Below are positions 14,082-15,856 of a DNA stretch of 15,856 nt, piece by piece. Each line of letters starts with the position of its first letter. The stretch's first letter is position 1. The translations under genes were made by a program, and so were the position numbers. The notes under the pieces were generated by a model. The model was not told the DNA's origin. It did not search any database and was given only the letters and a program-made list of their open reading frames with translations. The stretch comes from Thioglobus_B sp964558405 (GTDB taxonomy: Bacteria > Pseudomonadota > Gammaproteobacteria > PS1 > Pseudothioglobaceae): positions 1 through 15,856 of the forward strand of contig CAZLDG010000031.1 of NCBI GenBank assembly GCA_964558405.1. The letters run 5' to 3'.

Positions 14082-14406
14082 CTTTTGTGCTGGACCAAAG
14101 TTTTTCTAATTTGTAGAAATCTCGGGTTTTTTCGGTCATTACATGCACCACCACTTCGGCCAAATCAACCAATACCCAGTCACCTTGTTCTAAGCCTTCA
14201 ATGCCTAGAATTTTCATGCCGGCGCGCTTAGCATCGAGCTTAACGTTATTGGCAATACCACGTGCATGCTGGGTGGAACGACCTGTGGCAATCACAATCG
14301 CCTCCATGTCGGCGCTTTTGTCTAAGACTTTGAGTGTGATAATATCCTCGGCCTTCATTTCATCCAGTGTTGTCATGACCACGTCTAATTGTGCTTCTAA
14401 GTTCAT
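14071..14406 (-). CDS. rsfS: Ribosomal silencing factor RsfS
   Basis: RsfS binds ribosomal protein uL14 and blocks joining of the 30S and 50S subunits, reducing translation in stationary phase or starvation. It has 111 residues (E. coli 105). The DUF143/Iojap fold shows MKAEDIITLKVLDKS, AIVIATGRSTQHARGIANNV, GIEGLEQGDWVLVDL and the terminal VVHVMTEKTRDFYKLEKLW. The ATG overlaps the nadD stop by 4 nt (ATGA), and its end overlaps rlmH by 11 nt. The nadD-rsfS-rlmH order is the same as in E. coli apart from genes inserted there. Confidence 0.95.
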   Translation of the reverse strand: MNLEAQLDVVMTTLDEMKAEDIITLKVLDKSADMEAIVIATGRSTQHARGIANNVKLDAKRAGMKILGIEGLEQGDWVLVDLAEVVVHVMTEKTRDFYKLEKLWSSTKDED

Positions 14407-15002
14407 TGTGTTTGTAGATAATTAATAATTTTTTCAGGTAGCAGGGCGGACAAGTCCTCAGCTCGCGCTATTTTACCGCGAATCGCACTGGAAGAGATAT
14501 CGAGCATACAACCCTGAGTGAAATAAATACAGCCTGAGTTTTTGCGTGTGAGCATATCCTGGTCATCAGTCAGTTGAAAATTAAATAATTGGGTTTTGTT
14601 GATGCTGGCTTGTGGTCTATCAATCACCAGCAAATGACAATAGTGGTGGAATTCTTGATAATCTTTCCAAGTACTAAACTGGGCAAAACTATCCGCGCCA
14701 ATCACCAGTACAATGGCTTGATCGGGATACTCATCTCGAATTTCTTTAAGCGAGTTAATGGTATACGACGCGTCATTGCGCTGAATCTCTCTTTGGTCGA
14801 TTTCCAGTCCGTAGTCATCCGCCACCAGATCGAGCATCTCCAAGCGTTGCGCATTTGAGAACAATAAGCCGTCTTTGTGCACAGGATTGGCGCACGGCAT
14901 TAAAAACAGTTGTGTTAAAGACAGTTGGTCTTTAACCATCTGCGCGTTCTCCAGATGCCCACGATGCACGGGATCAAACGAGCCGCCAAAAAATCCAATC
15001 AT
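14403..15002 (-). CDS. nadD: Nicotinate-nucleotide adenylyltransferase NadD
   Basis: NadD transfers AMP from ATP to nicotinic acid mononucleotide, giving deamido-NAD in the NAD biosynthesis pathway. At 199 residues the length is near the family norm (E. coli 213). The nucleotidyl transferase motif GGSFDPVHRGH lies at residues 6-16. FLMPCANPVHKDG, IVLVIGADSFAQF and the C-terminal DISSSAIR (the ISSTxIR-type motif) are all present. The start overlaps the stop of the upstream hydrolase gene as ATGA, and its stop overlaps rsfS likewise, so all three are probably translated in a coupled manner from one message. Confidence 0.96.
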   Translation of the reverse strand: MIGFFGGSFDPVHRGHLENAQMVKDQLSLTQLFLMPCANPVHKDGLLFSNAQRLEMLDLVADDYGLEIDQREIQRNDASYTINSLKEIRDEYPDQAIVLVIGADSFAQFSTWKDYQEFHHYCHLLVIDRPQASINKTQLFNFQLTDDQDMLTRKNSGCIYFTQGCMLDISSSAIRGKIARAEDLSALLPEKIINYLQTQ

Positions 15003-15721
15003 AAAAGTGCAGCCACCTCGGCTTTACTCATGGCGCCGGTCGGATAAGCAATCTTGCCATATTTCATGCCTTGCATATAACGCACAAAGTCTTCTTCGTT
15101 ATCAATCAGTAAAAACGCATTACCGGCTTTTTGTTCGCCCATGGTGCTTACCGGTTTGATACCGTAGTCATGGCCACAATGCAAAATCACCTCATCACCC
15201 ACTTGTTTGAGCTTTTGTAAGGAATGGAAAAAGGTGCGCATATTACCCCCAGGTAACTCGCAATGGCCGGCGCCATAGATAAACAAGCTATCCCCGGCAA
15301 TAATATGCTGACCCAGTAGATAGCAAACACCGCCAGCCGTATGACCTGGGGTGTTAATTACTTGGGCTGTGGTTACACCTAAGGTTAATATCTCGTTGTC
15401 TTCAACCGTTGTATAGCTGGATGCAAGCTCCAGATAATCCACCTCGTTAATACCAACAAAGATTTGTGCGCCGGTTTTTTCATGGATTTCGTCCACCGCA
15501 CCAATGTGATCGCCATGCCAATGCGTCACCCAGATTTGTGTCAGTTGATAGCCTTGATCCTCAACATGTTGGATAAAGCGATCCGCTTCCCAGGCTGGAT
15601 CGACAATGGCACAAGTCTTGGATTGATGGTCAAAGATAAAATGGATAGAGTTCTCGTAAGTGCCGATGTGGTACCAGACTTCAAGGGTGAAAGATGTGTC
15701 TTTAAAAGTTTGTGAATTCAT
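14999..15721 (-). CDS. ETHE1-like metallo-beta-lactamase-fold hydrolase
   Basis: This is a metallo-beta-lactamase-fold enzyme of 240 residues. Metal ligands are visible as His67, His69, Asp71 and His72 (THWHGDH), a His in NTPGHTAGG, the Asp in AGDSLF and a late His in HCGHDYG. The stretch after AGDSLF (IYGAGHCELPGGN, then HDYGIKPVSTMGEQ and EDFVRYM) lines up with the persulfide dioxygenase ETHE1, which oxidises glutathione persulfide to sulfite. The usual GRTDF-type segment is replaced by GHCELP, and there is no GloB C-terminal domain. A glyoxalase II-like thioesterase therefore remains possible. The gene opens the operon with nadD, rsfS and rlmH (ATGA overlap with nadD) and lies divergent to the tRNA-Ala gene. 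No Shine-Dalgarno is obvious. Confidence 0.8.
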   Translation of the reverse strand: MNSQTFKDTSFTLEVWYHIGTYENSIHFIFDHQSKTCAIVDPAWEADRFIQHVEDQGYQLTQIWVTHWHGDHIGAVDEIHEKTGAQIFVGINEVDYLELASSYTTVEDNEILTLGVTTAQVINTPGHTAGGVCYLLGQHIIAGDSLFIYGAGHCELPGGNMRTFFHSLQKLKQVGDEVILHCGHDYGIKPVSTMGEQKAGNAFLLIDNEEDFVRYMQGMKYGKIAYPTGAMSKAEVAALL

Positions 15722-15744
15722 GCAAATATTTTACCAATTATGTC

Positions 15745-15772
15745 TTGACTAATACAACTTAGCGTATATAAT
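15745..15772 (+). promoter_or_regulatory. Predicted sigma-70 promoter of tRNA-Ala
   Basis: TTGACT (15745-15750) and a perfect TATAAT (15767-15772) are separated by 16 nt and point towards the tRNA, whose mature 5' end lies 29 nt after the -10 box. Confidence 0.78.
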
Positions 15773-15801
15773 TTACACCTTTGCTTGAGACCAGTATTTT
15801 G

Positions 15802-15856
15802 GGGGCTATAGCTCAGCTGGGAGAGCGCAACACTGGCAGTGTTGAGGTCAGCGGTT
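15802..15856 (+). tRNA. tRNA-Ala (anticodon GGC), 3' end outside window
   Basis: The first 55 bases of an alanine tRNA are present. The acceptor 5' strand GGGGCTA is followed by TA, the D arm GCTC-AGCTGGGA-GAGC, a single G, and the anticodon arm CAACA-CTGGCAG-TGTTG with anticodon GGC at 15835-15837. The variable loop AGGTC and the start of the T arm (GCGGTT) run into the window edge. The acceptor 3' strand cannot be seen. Confidence 0.94.

Noticed and set aside
1..15856. CRISPR arrays, insertion sequences, prophage, toxin-antitoxin pairs or defence genes.
   Set aside because: No direct-repeat array, transposase, integrase or defence-type domain was seen. All larger frames are assigned to housekeeping or metabolic families or to one small unknown.

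Overview
The window reads as a gene-dense chromosomal segment of a gammaproteobacterium with moderate-to-low GC (low to mid 40s % by eye). Gene content and order (nadD-rsfS-rlmH, uvrD of enterobacterial length, epmB, ampG-nagZ, glcDEF) are gammaproteobacterial. The rhodanese, the ETHE1-like metallo-hydrolase and the short, tightly packed genes suggest a sulfur-oxidising lineage such as the SUP05/Thioglobus group and its symbionts. That placement is an inference and was not tested. No prophage, insertion sequence, CRISPR array or other mobile element was seen, and codon use looks uniform.

Layout. (A) 3-3777, plus strand: a 5'-cut lutC-type LUD gene, then glcD, glcE and glcF, a 2-hydroxyacid (glycolate/lactate) oxidation module joined by TAATG overlaps. 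glcE is only 176 codons, about half the usual length. (B) 3804-8596, plus strand: rlmD, a YkuD-domain enzyme interrupted by a 100-N assembly gap, a rhodanese, ampG, nagZ and a 93-residue unknown. Every junction after rlmD overlaps or is 3 nt apart. The core looks like peptidoglycan recycling: AmpG imports anhydromuropeptides, NagZ removes GlcNAc, and the YkuD enzyme is a candidate cytoplasmic L,D-carboxypeptidase. (C) 8593-11111: uvrD on the minus strand, divergent from a small monocistronic gene (61 residues, two WxAGY motifs) that has its own promoter, strong Shine-Dalgarno and strong terminator. (D) 11116-13597: epmB (EF-P lysine aminomutase), a periplasmic TlpA-like thioredoxin, an ArsC/YfgD protein and a glutathione transferase, in alternating orientation with almost no spacers. 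(E) 13614-15721, minus strand: an ETHE1-like hydrolase, nadD, rsfS and rlmH in an overlapping operon that may run on into the glutathione transferase gene. (F) 15745 to the end: promoter and 5' part of tRNA-Ala(GGC), cut by the window edge.

Most of the window is ordinary housekeeping. The points most worth a second look are the miniaturised GlcE, the likely recycling role and wrongly sized gap of the YkuD gene, the duplicated-motif 61-residue protein, and the epmB start codon lying directly behind a terminator hairpin. No stretch over 300 bases lacks a gene. The longest intergenic regions are 10759-10875 and the 80 bases before the tRNA.
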